Shown: piece after piece, positions 1-7,875 of the stretch
Layout: every line of letters begins with the position of its first letter
How positions within the stretch are numbered: the first letter of the stretch is position 1
Source of the DNA: an uncultured Pseudoxanthomonas sp.
GTDB lineage: Bacteria; Pseudomonadota; Gammaproteobacteria; Xanthomonadales; Xanthomonadaceae
Assembly: GCA_937975725.1 (NCBI GenBank)
Contig: CALJUL010000112.1
Span: forward strand, 1 to 47,262
Length of the DNA: 47,262 bases
Reading direction: 5' to 3'
The notes under the pieces: model-generated
Told to the model about the DNA's origin: nothing
Database searches by the model: none
Seen by the model: only the letters and a program-made list of their open reading frames with translations
Translations under genes and position numbers: made by a program

Positions 1-6
1 CCATAG

Positions 7-41
7 GGTAAGGGGTAAGGGGTAAGGGGTAAGGGGTAAGG
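7..41. repeat. Five perfect tandem copies of heptamer GGTAAGG
   Basis: Five uninterrupted copies of GGTAAGG lie at 7-13, 14-20, 21-27, 28-34 and 35-41, followed by a degenerate GGAAG. The gene upstream is outside the window; fliC would be usual before fliD. The reverse complement of the same unit (CCCCTTACC) recurs three times in front of fliR at 18321-18356, so this is one member of a dispersed family of purine-rich intergenic arrays. Confidence 0.95.
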
Positions 42-98
42 GGAAGATCTTTTCCTGTCGCCGGAAATCCGTGGACCTGCGGCGGCGGCGAGGCTTCC

Positions 99-120
99 CT
101 GCTCCCCGTTCCCGCTCACC
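99..120. repeat. C/T-rich arm of the first spacer
   Basis: This pyrimidine-rich stretch contains CCCCGTT CCCGCTC in heptameric phase. It shares the 14-mer TGCTCCCCGTTCCC with the spacer before flhF (from 30831). It ends just upstream of the fliD sigma-54 promoter and is the counterpart of the G/A array at 7-41. Confidence 0.6.
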
Positions 121-123
121 CTC

Positions 124-138
124 TGGCACAAACCCTGC
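124..138 (+). promoter_or_regulatory. Sigma-54 promoter of fliD
   Basis: The sequence TGGCACA-aacc-CTGCA has GG at 125-126 and GC at 137-138, exactly 12 nt apart, as in the -24/-12 consensus TGGCACG-N4-TTGC. It differs at the -14 T. A start near 150 would leave a leader of about 180 nt before the fliD ATG, unusually long compared with the fliE, fliL and flhB promoters in this window, which lie 33 to 36 nt before their start codons. Confidence 0.65.
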
Positions 139-152
139 ATCTCCGCCGGCGA

Positions 153-209
153 CCGCATTTCTCGCCAGTCGCCGGCTCCAAGGCGACGGCGGGAGACGGA
201 GAAATGCGG
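153..209 (+). other. Stem-loop in the fliD leader
   Basis: CCGCATTTCTC (153-163) pairs perfectly with GAGAAATGCGG (199-209). An inner stem GTCGCC (169-174) with GGCGAC (182-187) lies in the loop. It is downstream of the sigma-54 promoter and so would be in the 5' leader RNA. No T-run follows, so it is not an obvious terminator. Confidence 0.5.
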
Positions 210-250
210 CTAAAGAACGGTCGCCGCGGGCCGTTACTGGAACTGCACAG

Positions 251-286
251 GCGGGTTGCCATCCGGCATACCGGGTGGCAACCCGC
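251..286 (+). other. 16-bp hairpin 43 nt upstream of fliD
   Basis: The arm at 251-266 (GCGGGTTGCCATCCGG) and the arm at 271-286 (CCGGGTGGCAACCCGC) form a 16-bp stem, with one T/G pair, closed by a 4-nt CATA loop. A weak TTTT follows at 295-298. It could be a leader structure, an attenuator, or a copy of a dispersed palindromic element; sequence alone does not decide. Confidence 0.6.
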
Positions 287-328
287 CCGATGCCCTTTTG
301 CGGAAAGGGCGCGACAGGAGACACGGCA

Positions 329-1693
329 ATGGCAGACTACTCGCTGGGTTACGGCGGCATCGGTTCCGGCCTGGACATCACCGGGATGGTGGAACAGTTG
401 GTCGCGGCCGATCGCAAGCCCGCCGACACCCGCCTCAACCGCATCGAGAGCCAGGCCAAGTTCAAGCTGTCCGCCGTGGGCACCGTCAGTTCGGCCTTCA
501 GCAACCTGGACACCGCGCTCAAGGCGCTCAAGTCGGCCACCGCCTTCGACGTGCGCTCGGTGAAGTCCGGCACCGACACGGTGCTGGCCGCCGGCGTGGC
601 CAGCGGCACGCCCAACGGCACCTACCAGGTGGAGGTGGTCTCGCTGGCCACCGCCAACAAGTGGATCGCCAACAGCCCGCTGGCCGCCGGCCAGACCTTC
701 GGCGCCGGCCAATTGACGCTGAGCGTGGGCGGCGAAACCCTGTCCATCGACATCGCCGAGGGCGCCACCCTGCAGGACGTGCGCGGCGCCATCAACGAGG
801 CCGGGCGCAGCAAGGGCGTGCAGGCCAGCGTGCTGACCTCCAACGACGGGCAGTACCTGTCGGTGTCTTCGGACAAGACCGGCGCCGCCAACGGCATCTC
901 CCTGGGCTTCGCCTCCGGCGGCGGCGACCTGCAGGCGCTGGTGGCCAGCATGCAGGAGCGCGTGCCCGCGGCCGACGCTGAAGTGCGGATCGACGGCCTG
1001 ACCGTCACCGCCAGCACCAACAAGATCACCGAGGCCGTGCCCGGCCTGACCCTGGACCTGAAGACCCAAGGCACCAGCACGGTCACCGTGTCCACCGACA
1101 CCGCGGCCGCGGGCAAGCTGATCCAGGATTTCGTCACCGCCTACAACGCGGCGATCACCGCCATCGCCAGCGCGACCAAGTACAACGCCGAGACCAAGGA
1201 ACCCTCCGCCCTGACCGGCGACGCGCAGATGCGCAGCGCCTCGGGCCAGTTGCGCAACGTGATGGGCAACCTGCTGGGCGAACTGTCCGCCCAGGGCCTG
1301 GACGCCGCCAAGCTGGGCCTGCAGACCAAGGGCTATCCCTCTTCCGACGGCACCCTGGTCTTCGACAGCAGCAAGTTCACCGCGCTGCTGGCCAACGAGC
1401 CGGAAAAGGTGCGCACCGCCTTCACCGGCGACGGCGCCTTCGCCGGCAAGCTGCAGACCGCCATCGGCAGCTACATCGGCAGCGACGGCGCCTTCACCCT
1501 GCGCAGCAACGGCCTGAACGCGCAGATCAAGGACGTGGCCTCGCAGCGCAAGGCGCTGGACGCGCGCATGGAAGCGGTCGGCAACCGCTACAAGGCGCAG
1601 TTCGTGGCCCTGGACAGCCTGATCTCGCAGATGAACACCACCAGCAACGCCCTCACCCAGCAGTTGGCCTCGCTCGCCAGCCAGACCGGCTAA
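329..1693 (+). CDS. fliD: Flagellar filament cap protein FliD (HAP2)
   Basis: FliD forms the pentameric cap at the filament tip and promotes folding of exported flagellin. The 454-residue protein starts MADYSLGYGGIGSGLDITGM, the usual FliD start, followed by the amphipathic segment MVEQLVAADRKP and the D0/D1 coiled region. The C-terminal helix (DVASQRKALDARMEAVGNRY) with the closing MNTTSNALTQQLASL is also typical. The frame is open upstream to 71, but the ATG at 329 has AGGAG at 316-320, and the protein before it is Arg/Pro-rich and unlike FliD. fliS follows after 60 nt. Confidence 0.95.
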   Translation: MADYSLGYGGIGSGLDITGMVEQLVAADRKPADTRLNRIESQAKFKLSAVGTVSSAFSNLDTALKALKSATAFDVRSVKSGTDTVLAAGVASGTPNGTYQVEVVSLATANKWIANSPLAAGQTFGAGQLTLSVGGETLSIDIAEGATLQDVRGAINEAGRSKGVQASVLTSNDGQYLSVSSDKTGAANGISLGFASGGGDLQALVASMQERVPAADAEVRIDGLTVTASTNKITEAVPGLTLDLKTQGTSTVTVSTDTAAAGKLIQDFVTAYNAAITAIASATKYNAETKEPSALTGDAQMRSASGQLRNVMGNLLGELSAQGLDAAKLGLQTKGYPSSDGTLVFDSSKFTALLANEPEKVRTAFTGDGAFAGKLQTAIGSYIGSDGAFTLRSNGLNAQIKDVASQRKALDARMEAVGNRYKAQFVALDSLISQMNTTSNALTQQLASLASQTG

Positions 1694-1753
1694 GCGACGA
1701 AGATCCATGCCGGCACGCCGACCCGCGGCACGGATACAGGAGATACCGCCCCC

Positions 1754-2170
1754 ATGTCAGCCCATTCCTACGCCGCCCAGTACCGCAACACCGGCCTCAG
1801 CAGTGCGGTGATGGAAGCCGACCCGCACCGCCTCGTCGCCCTGCTCCTGGCCGGTGCCTGCGAGCGCCTGCGCCTGGCCGAAGCCTGCGTCGAGCGCGGC
1901 GACCTGGCCCGCAAGGGCAAGGCCATCGGCGAAGTCAGCGCCATCATCGGCCACCTCAACGGTTCGCTCGACCACGAGGCCGGCGGCGACATCGCCGGCA
2001 GCCTGGCCGCCCTGTACGACTACGTGCAGACGCGCCTGATCGAAGCCAACCTGCACAACGACGCCACCGCCCTGCGCGAATCGCTGGAACTGCTGGGCGA
2101 AATCGAATCGGCCTGGAACGCCATCCCGGCCGAACAGCGCCAGCCGCCGGCCCTGGCCGCGGTGCGGTGA
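1754..2170 (+). CDS. fliS: Flagellin export chaperone FliS
   Basis: FliS binds the flagellin C-terminus in the cytoplasm, prevents early polymerisation and delivers it to FlhA. The 138-residue product carries the family pattern: YAAQYRNTGLSSAVMEADPHRLVALLLAGA, read here in parts as YRNT near the N-terminus, the ADPHRLV stretch, and YDYVQTRLIEANLHND in the third helix. AGGAG lies at 1738-1742. Its TGA overlaps the ATG of the next gene, so translation is likely coupled. It follows fliD, its usual partner. Confidence 0.95.
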   Translation: MSAHSYAAQYRNTGLSSAVMEADPHRLVALLLAGACERLRLAEACVERGDLARKGKAIGEVSAIIGHLNGSLDHEAGGDIAGSLAALYDYVQTRLIEANLHNDATALRESLELLGEIESAWNAIPAEQRQPPALAAVR

Positions 2171-2478
2171 TGTCGGACGGGGCGCCCACGCTGGAATCGC
2201 TGTTCGCGCAACTGGAGGCCATGCGCGCCGAACTGGAGGCGGGCCAGTTGCACAACGTCGAGACCCTGCTCAACCACCACGACCGCGACGTGCGCGCGTT
2301 CCTGCACTCGGACGCCGGCCGCGCGGCCGGCTACGACGCGCTGGCCGGGCTGCTGCGCGCGCAACTGGACCTGCAACGGCAGATGCAGGCCGAGCGCGAC
2401 GCGGTGCGCCAGCGCATGCAGGCTTCGCACCGCGCCGACCGCGCCGCGCGCGCCTACCTCTCGCTGGCCGGGGACTGA
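2170..2478 (+). CDS. Small helical protein in the FliT position
   Basis: The 102-residue product is almost all helix (LESLFAQLEAMRAELEAG and a long heptad-like QLDLQRQMQAERDAVRQRMQ) with no membrane segment. FliT chaperones are short four-helix proteins encoded right after fliS, and they bind FliD and, in enterics, FlhDC. Size, fold type and position fit FliT, but sequence identity to FliT is not obvious to me. The ATG overlaps the fliS stop; a GTG one codon earlier (2167) is possible. Confidence 0.55.
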   Translation: MSDGAPTLESLFAQLEAMRAELEAGQLHNVETLLNHHDRDVRAFLHSDAGRAAGYDALAGLLRAQLDLQRQMQAERDAVRQRMQASHRADRAARAYLSLAGD

Positions 2479-2481
2479 GCC

Positions 2482-3063
2482 GTGACCGTCGCCGCCGTCC
2501 CCGACCATCCCGCCGAGCGCGCGCTGTTCGAGGGCGTGCTGACCTGCGACACCGTGCTGCCCGCGCGCTTCGAGGCCGGCGACCGCCCGCTGTTGCAGGC
2601 GCAGTCGCAGGCGCTGCTGCAAGGCCTGGCCGTGGCCGAGGACGTGCGCGGCGACGATCCCGAGAACCGCAAGGAAACCACGCCCGCGCAGCAGCGCATC
2701 GAGGCCAAGCTGGACCTGGCGCTGTCGCTGCTGGGCCGGCTGGCGCGCCAGCACGAAGGCCCACTGCCCATCGTCCGCCTGCGCTGGTCGCATCGCGGCC
2801 TGCGGCTGGACCTGGCCGCCGCGGCAGCCGTCGCCGAGGACGAGCCCGGCATCGTCACCCTGCAACCGGCCGAATGGCTGGGCGACCGCATCGAACTGCC
2901 CGTGCGCGTGCTGGCGCAGGCGCAGGGCACCGGCGGCGCCCACCACCTCTGGCTGAGCCTGGACAGCCTGATGCCCGGGCTGGCCGAGGCGATGGAACGC
3001 CACCTGTTCCGCCTGCACCGCAAGCAGATCGCCGAAGCGCGGCAGGCGCACCGCCCGCCCTGA
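2482..3063 (+). CDS. PilZ-like protein of the atypical (tPilZ) kind
   Basis: The 193-residue cytoplasmic protein starts at a GTG 3 nt after the upstream stop. The N-terminal part is a beta-rich PilZ-like half, the middle (about 70-100) is a helix with heptad leucines (AQQRIEAKLDLALSLLGRLA), and the C-terminal half (GLRLDL to SLDSLM) is beta strands, ending in a helix. This order resembles the tetramer-forming atypical PilZ proteins known from Xanthomonas. The canonical RxxxR and D/NxSxxG c-di-GMP motifs are not visible, so nucleotide binding is doubtful. Its place between fliS/fliT and rpoN suggests a role in flagellar control. The family assignment is from pattern only. Confidence 0.6.
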   Translation: MTVAAVPDHPAERALFEGVLTCDTVLPARFEAGDRPLLQAQSQALLQGLAVAEDVRGDDPENRKETTPAQQRIEAKLDLALSLLGRLARQHEGPLPIVRLRWSHRGLRLDLAAAAAVAEDEPGIVTLQPAEWLGDRIELPVRVLAQAQGTGGAHHLWLSLDSLMPGLAEAMERHLFRLHRKQIAEARQAHRPP

Positions 3064-3192
3064 TGCAGGCTTCGGTGATCCTGGGTGATGGACATTGCCA
3101 TGTCTGTCCTGTTCGGCACTCCAACTGTGACCCCCGTCGTGGATTCACGCTCCCATCGCAATCGTGAATTGGAACTGACGCCGCACACCGCT

Positions 3193-3870
3193 ATGGTGGC
3201 GCCCCTCAGGGAAGTGGCTTCTACCGGTTTTTCCACCGTGCGCGTACTCATCGTCGACGACCATACACTGGTGCGGGCAGGCATCAGCCGCCTGCTGCAG
3301 GCGCTGCCCGACGTGGACGTGGTGGCGGAAGCCTGCAATGCGCAACAGGCCATCGACATGGCCGCCATCCATCGCCCGGACATCGTCCTGCTCGACCTCT
3401 CGCTGCCCGACCGCAGCGGCCTGGACGTGCTGCCCGTGCTGCGCGAAACGCTGCCGCAGGTGCGCGTGGTCATCATGTCCATGCACGACGATGCCATCCA
3501 GGTGCGCACCGCGCTGGACCGCGGCTGCGCCGGCTTCGTGGTCAAGGACGCCGCGCCGATGGAACTGGAACTCGCGCTGCGCGCCGCCGCCGGCGGCCAG
3601 GTGTTCCTGAGCCCGCAGGTCTCCTCCAAGATGCTCGCGCCCATGTTGGGCCGCGACCGCCCCACCGGCATCGCCGCGCTGTCGCCTCGCCAGCGCCAGA
3701 TCCTGCGCCAGTTGGGCGGCGGCATGAGCAGCAAGGAAATCGCCGCGCAACTGGGCATCAGCGTGAAGACGGTGGAGACGCACCGCGCACGCATGATGGA
3801 ATCGCTGGGCTGCCGCCGCGCGAACGACCTGTTGCTGCTGGCCGCGCGCCACCAGCACGAGCTGGCCTGA
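3193..3870 (+). CDS. NarL/LuxR-type response regulator
   Basis: A receiver domain (VRVLIVDDHTLVRAG start, phosphoacceptor Asp in VLLDLSLPD, Lys in FVVKDAAP) is followed by a LuxR helix-turn-helix (LSPRQRQILRQL, SSKEIAAQLGISVKTVETHR). It therefore binds DNA when phosphorylated by an unknown kinase; none is adjacent. The start is uncertain: the frame is open from GTG 3085, but codons from 3085 to about 3237 lack the strong GC3 bias of the rest. ATG 3193 is used here, and GTG 3238 would give a standard 210-residue NarL-type protein. Position just before rpoN suggests a flagellar regulator. Confidence 0.85.
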   Translation: MVAPLREVASTGFSTVRVLIVDDHTLVRAGISRLLQALPDVDVVAEACNAQQAIDMAAIHRPDIVLLDLSLPDRSGLDVLPVLRETLPQVRVVIMSMHDDAIQVRTALDRGCAGFVVKDAAPMELELALRAAAGGQVFLSPQVSSKMLAPMLGRDRPTGIAALSPRQRQILRQLGGGMSSKEIAAQLGISVKTVETHRARMMESLGCRRANDLLLLAARHQHELA

Positions 3871-3885
3871 GGCTCGCACTCCGCT

Positions 3886-3913
3886 CGCCGTGGCCCGTGC
3901 GGCGACGGTTTTT
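3886..3913 (+). terminator. Possible intrinsic terminator after the LuxR-type regulator
   Basis: A short stem CGCCG (3886-3890) with CGGCG (3900-3904) is followed by ACGG and five T (3909-3913). The stem is only 5 bp with a 9-nt loop, so this is a weak call. It would separate the fliD-side genes from the rpoN-fleQ block. Confidence 0.3.
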
Positions 3914-3938
3914 CGCGGAAACCACGACCCCGTCCCGC

Positions 3939-3955
3939 TTTGATGTGACATCAAA
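3939..3955. promoter_or_regulatory. 17-bp near-perfect palindrome upstream of rpoN
   Basis: TTTGATGT-G-ACATCAAA is an 8-bp perfect inverted repeat with a single central base. It is AT-rich against the surrounding sequence and lies about 150 nt upstream of the rpoN ATG, in the only intergenic gap of the regulatory block. It looks like a dimeric regulator site; the protein is unknown. It lacks the TGTGA-N6-TCACA layout of a CRP/Clp site. Confidence 0.55.
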
Positions 3956-4106
3956 CCGACACTGTAGGTGAAGCCCCTACACCCCGGTCGGGAACATGCC
4001 CAGCACAACCGGGAACGCCCCGATTTTTTTTCCGTCGCCCGCACCGGAAAGTATCTCCACGGGGCGGAACCGACGACGGTCCGCCGGCAAACCGGGGATC
4101 ACGGGG

Positions 4107-5528
4107 ATGAAGACGGGACTTTCCGCCCAACTGGGCCAGCAACTGCACCTGACGCCGCAACTGCTGCAGTCGATCCGGCTGCTGCAACTGGATGGCCTGC
4201 AGCTCGAGATGGAAGTGCGCCGCGCGCTGGAAGCCAATCCGCTGCTGGAGATCGAAGAGAACTTCGACGCCGCGCAGGACGAGGACGCGCCGGCCCTCCC
4301 CGCCCAGGACACCGCCGCCGTCGAGACCGCCGCCTTCGACGAACTGCCCGAGCCCTCGCTGTGGGACGTGTCCAGCGCCGGCTGGAACGACGGCGACGAC
4401 GACCGCATGCAGCGCATCGCCGCCGGCGAATCCAGCGACCCGCACGTGCGCGTGCTGTCGCGGCTGGCGCTGGAACTGGACGAGCGCGCGCTGCAGATCG
4501 TGGCGTTCTGGCTGGAACACACCGACGACGCCGGCTACCTGGAGCAGGACCCCGAATCGCTGGCGCTGCTGGCCGCCGCGCAGTTCCGCATCGGCGCCGG
4601 GCAGGCGCTGGCCCTGCGCGTGCAGCACCTGCTGCACGGCGAATTCACCGGTCTGGCCGCGCGCGACGTGCGCGAATGCCTGCGCGTGCAACTGGAACGC
4701 CTGGAAGGCCGCGTGCCCGCCCGCCGCGTCGCCCTGCGCATCGTCGCCGAGGGCCTGGCCCTGCTGGCCGCACACGAATACGAAGCGCTGGCGCGCCTGC
4801 TGGACCTGGAAACCGAGCAGGTCATGGAAGGCGTGCGCCTGGTCCTGTCGCTGGACGCGCGCCCCGGCGAATCGCTGGCCCCCGCGCCCTCGGGCTACAT
4901 CGTCCCGGACGTGGTGGCCTGGCACGCCGACTGCGCCTGGCGCGTCGCGCTGAACCCGGCCGCCACCCCGCGCGTGCGCGTCAACGGCTTCTGCGAGCGC
5001 TCGCTGGACGGCGCCGACGCCGGCAGCGGCAAGCTGCGCGAACTGCTGCACGAGGCGCGCTGGCTGACCCGCGGCCTGTCGATCCGCTACGACACCCTGC
5101 TGCGCGCCGCGCGCGCCATCGTCGAGCGCCAGGCCGGCTTCCTGGCCCACGGCGACGAGGCCATGGCGCCGCTGACGCTGAAGGAGATCGCCGACGCCAT
5201 CGGCATGCACGAATCCACCATCTCGCGCATCACCACCGGCAAGTACATCCAGACCCCGCGCGGCACCTTCGAGCTCAAGCACTTCTTCGCGGTGCGGCTG
5301 GAAGGCGCCAGCGTGTCCGGCCCGGCCGTGCGCGCCATGGTGCGCCGCCTGATCGACGCCGAGCCGGCCGGCCGCCCGCTGGCCGACGAGGCCATCGCCG
5401 GCCTGCTGGCCCGCCAGGGCATCCACATCGCCCGCCGCACCGTGGCCAAGTACCGCGAACAGCTCGACATCGCTCCCGCTCGGCAGCGCCGACGCGCTAA
5501 CGTTACGGCCTTGGCCAAGGCCGGTTAA
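4107..5528 (+). CDS. rpoN: RNA polymerase sigma-54 factor (flagellar-cluster RpoN)
   Basis: This sigma factor directs polymerase to -24/-12 promoters and needs an AAA+ activator, here surely FleQ. In 473 residues it has the Gln/Leu-rich region I (LSAQLGQQLHLTPQLLQSI), an acidic region II (about 45-100), the core-binding domain, the helix-turn-helix (LKEIADAIGMHESTISRIT) and the RpoN box ARRTVAKYRE at about 442-451. The frame is open to 3996, but MKTGLSAQL at 4107 is the normal N-terminus and the upstream part is unlike the family. In Xanthomonas the copy in this position is called rpoN2; whether a second copy exists here is not visible. Confidence 0.95.
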   Translation: MKTGLSAQLGQQLHLTPQLLQSIRLLQLDGLQLEMEVRRALEANPLLEIEENFDAAQDEDAPALPAQDTAAVETAAFDELPEPSLWDVSSAGWNDGDDDRMQRIAAGESSDPHVRVLSRLALELDERALQIVAFWLEHTDDAGYLEQDPESLALLAAAQFRIGAGQALALRVQHLLHGEFTGLAARDVRECLRVQLERLEGRVPARRVALRIVAEGLALLAAHEYEALARLLDLETEQVMEGVRLVLSLDARPGESLAPAPSGYIVPDVVAWHADCAWRVALNPAATPRVRVNGFCERSLDGADAGSGKLRELLHEARWLTRGLSIRYDTLLRAARAIVERQAGFLAHGDEAMAPLTLKEIADAIGMHESTISRITTGKYIQTPRGTFELKHFFAVRLEGASVSGPAVRAMVRRLIDAEPAGRPLADEAIAGLLARQGIHIARRTVAKYREQLDIAPARQRRRANVTALAKAG

Positions 5529-5543
5529 CGGAGCGCGCGCGAC

Positions 5544-5916
5544 ATGAACAAGATCACCGTCCTGCTGGTGGACGACCACGAAGGCTTCATCAACGCCGCC
5601 CTGCGCCACCTGCGCAAGGTGGAGTGGCTGGAGGTGGTCGGGCGCGCCGGCAACGGCCTGGAGGCCATCGAGCGCTCCGAGGCCCTGCGCCCGGACGTGG
5701 TGCTGATGGACCTGGCCATGCCCGAGATGGGCGGCCTGCAGGCCACCCGCCTCATCAAGACCCAGGACGCGCCGCCCTTCGTGGTGATCGCCAGCCACTT
5801 CGACGACGCCGAGCACCGCGAACACGCGATGCGCGCCGGCGCCGACGACTTCGTCAGCAAGCTCTCCTACATCCAGGAAGTCTTGCCCATCCTCGAAAAG
5901 TTCAAAGACCGCCGCC

Positions 5917-5924
<8 letters not shown>
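5544..5924 (+). CDS. Stand-alone CheY-like receiver between rpoN and fleQ
   Basis: The 126-residue protein is a single receiver domain: acidic pair in LLVDDHEGF, phosphoacceptor Asp in VVLMDLAMPEMGG, Ser/Thr position in VIASHFDD and Lys in DDFVSKLSY. It has no output domain. It overlaps fleQ by 8 nt and sits 15 nt after rpoN, so the three are one transcription unit. A receiver encoded with FleQ, whose own N-terminal domain is degenerate, may act on FleQ or on the export/motor apparatus. That role is inference. Confidence 0.85.
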
Positions 5925-7407
<1,483 letters not shown>

Positions 7408-7427
7408 CGGGCGCCGGGCCGCGGTTG

Positions 7428-7442
7428 CGGCACGGGTCTTGC
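7428..7442 (+). promoter_or_regulatory. Sigma-54 promoter of fliE
   Basis: cGGCACG-ggtc-TTGCA matches the -24/-12 consensus almost fully, with GG at 7429-7430 and GC at 7441-7442, 12 nt apart. It lies 36 nt before the fliE ATG and 21 nt after the fleQ stop, so it separates fleQ from the fliE-fliK operon. Confidence 0.9.
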
Positions 7443-7478
7443 ACCGAATAACGCAAGACCGCACGACGACCGCCGCCC

Positions 7479-7835
7479 ATGTCCGACGTCACCGCCATCC
7501 TCTCGCAGATACGCAGCTACCAGCAGCAGATCGGTACGCGCGCGCTGGAGCCGATGCCGAACCCGGGCACGTTCACGCCCAACGCGATCGGCCTGGACCC
7601 GGCGGCCAAGCCGGCCAGCTTCGGTGAGACCCTGCAGAACGCGCTCCAGGGCGTCAACGGCGCGCAGAAGGAAGCCGGCGCGCTGGCGCAGGCGTTCGAG
7701 CTGGGCGACCCGCGCGCCGACCTGGCGCGGGTGATGGTGGCCGCCCAGCAGTCGCAGGTGGCGTTCCGCGCCACCGTGGAGGTCCGCAACCGACTGGTGC
7801 AGGCGTACCAGGACGTCATGAACATGCCGCTGTAA
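7479..7835 (+). CDS. fliE: Flagellar MS-ring/rod junction protein FliE
   Basis: FliE joins the MS ring to the proximal rod and is the first exported substrate. The 118-residue protein has the family C-terminus: DLARVMVAAQQSQVAFRATV followed by VRNRLVQAYQDVMNMPL. The N-terminal 40 residues are variable, as usual. It is the first gene of a sigma-54 operon, and fliF starts 40 nt later. Confidence 0.96.
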   Translation: MSDVTAILSQIRSYQQQIGTRALEPMPNPGTFTPNAIGLDPAAKPASFGETLQNALQGVNGAQKEAGALAQAFELGDPRADLARVMVAAQQSQVAFRATVEVRNRLVQAYQDVMNMPL

Positions 7836-7875
7836 CCGCCCTTCCCCTTCCCGCCCACATCACCACCGCCCCGCC

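Noticed and set aside
241..300. A second sigma-54 promoter close to fliD (TGGAAC or TGGCAAC)
   Set aside because: Neither TGG has a TTGC with GC exactly 12 nt later; TGGCAAC is part of the hairpin arm.
71..328. N-terminal extension of FliD
   Set aside because: It would translate the sigma-54 promoter and two hairpins; the ATG at 329 has AGGAG and gives the normal FliD start.
3939..3955. CRP/Clp binding site
   Set aside because: The half-sites are adjacent around one base; the TGTGA-N6-TCACA spacing is missing.
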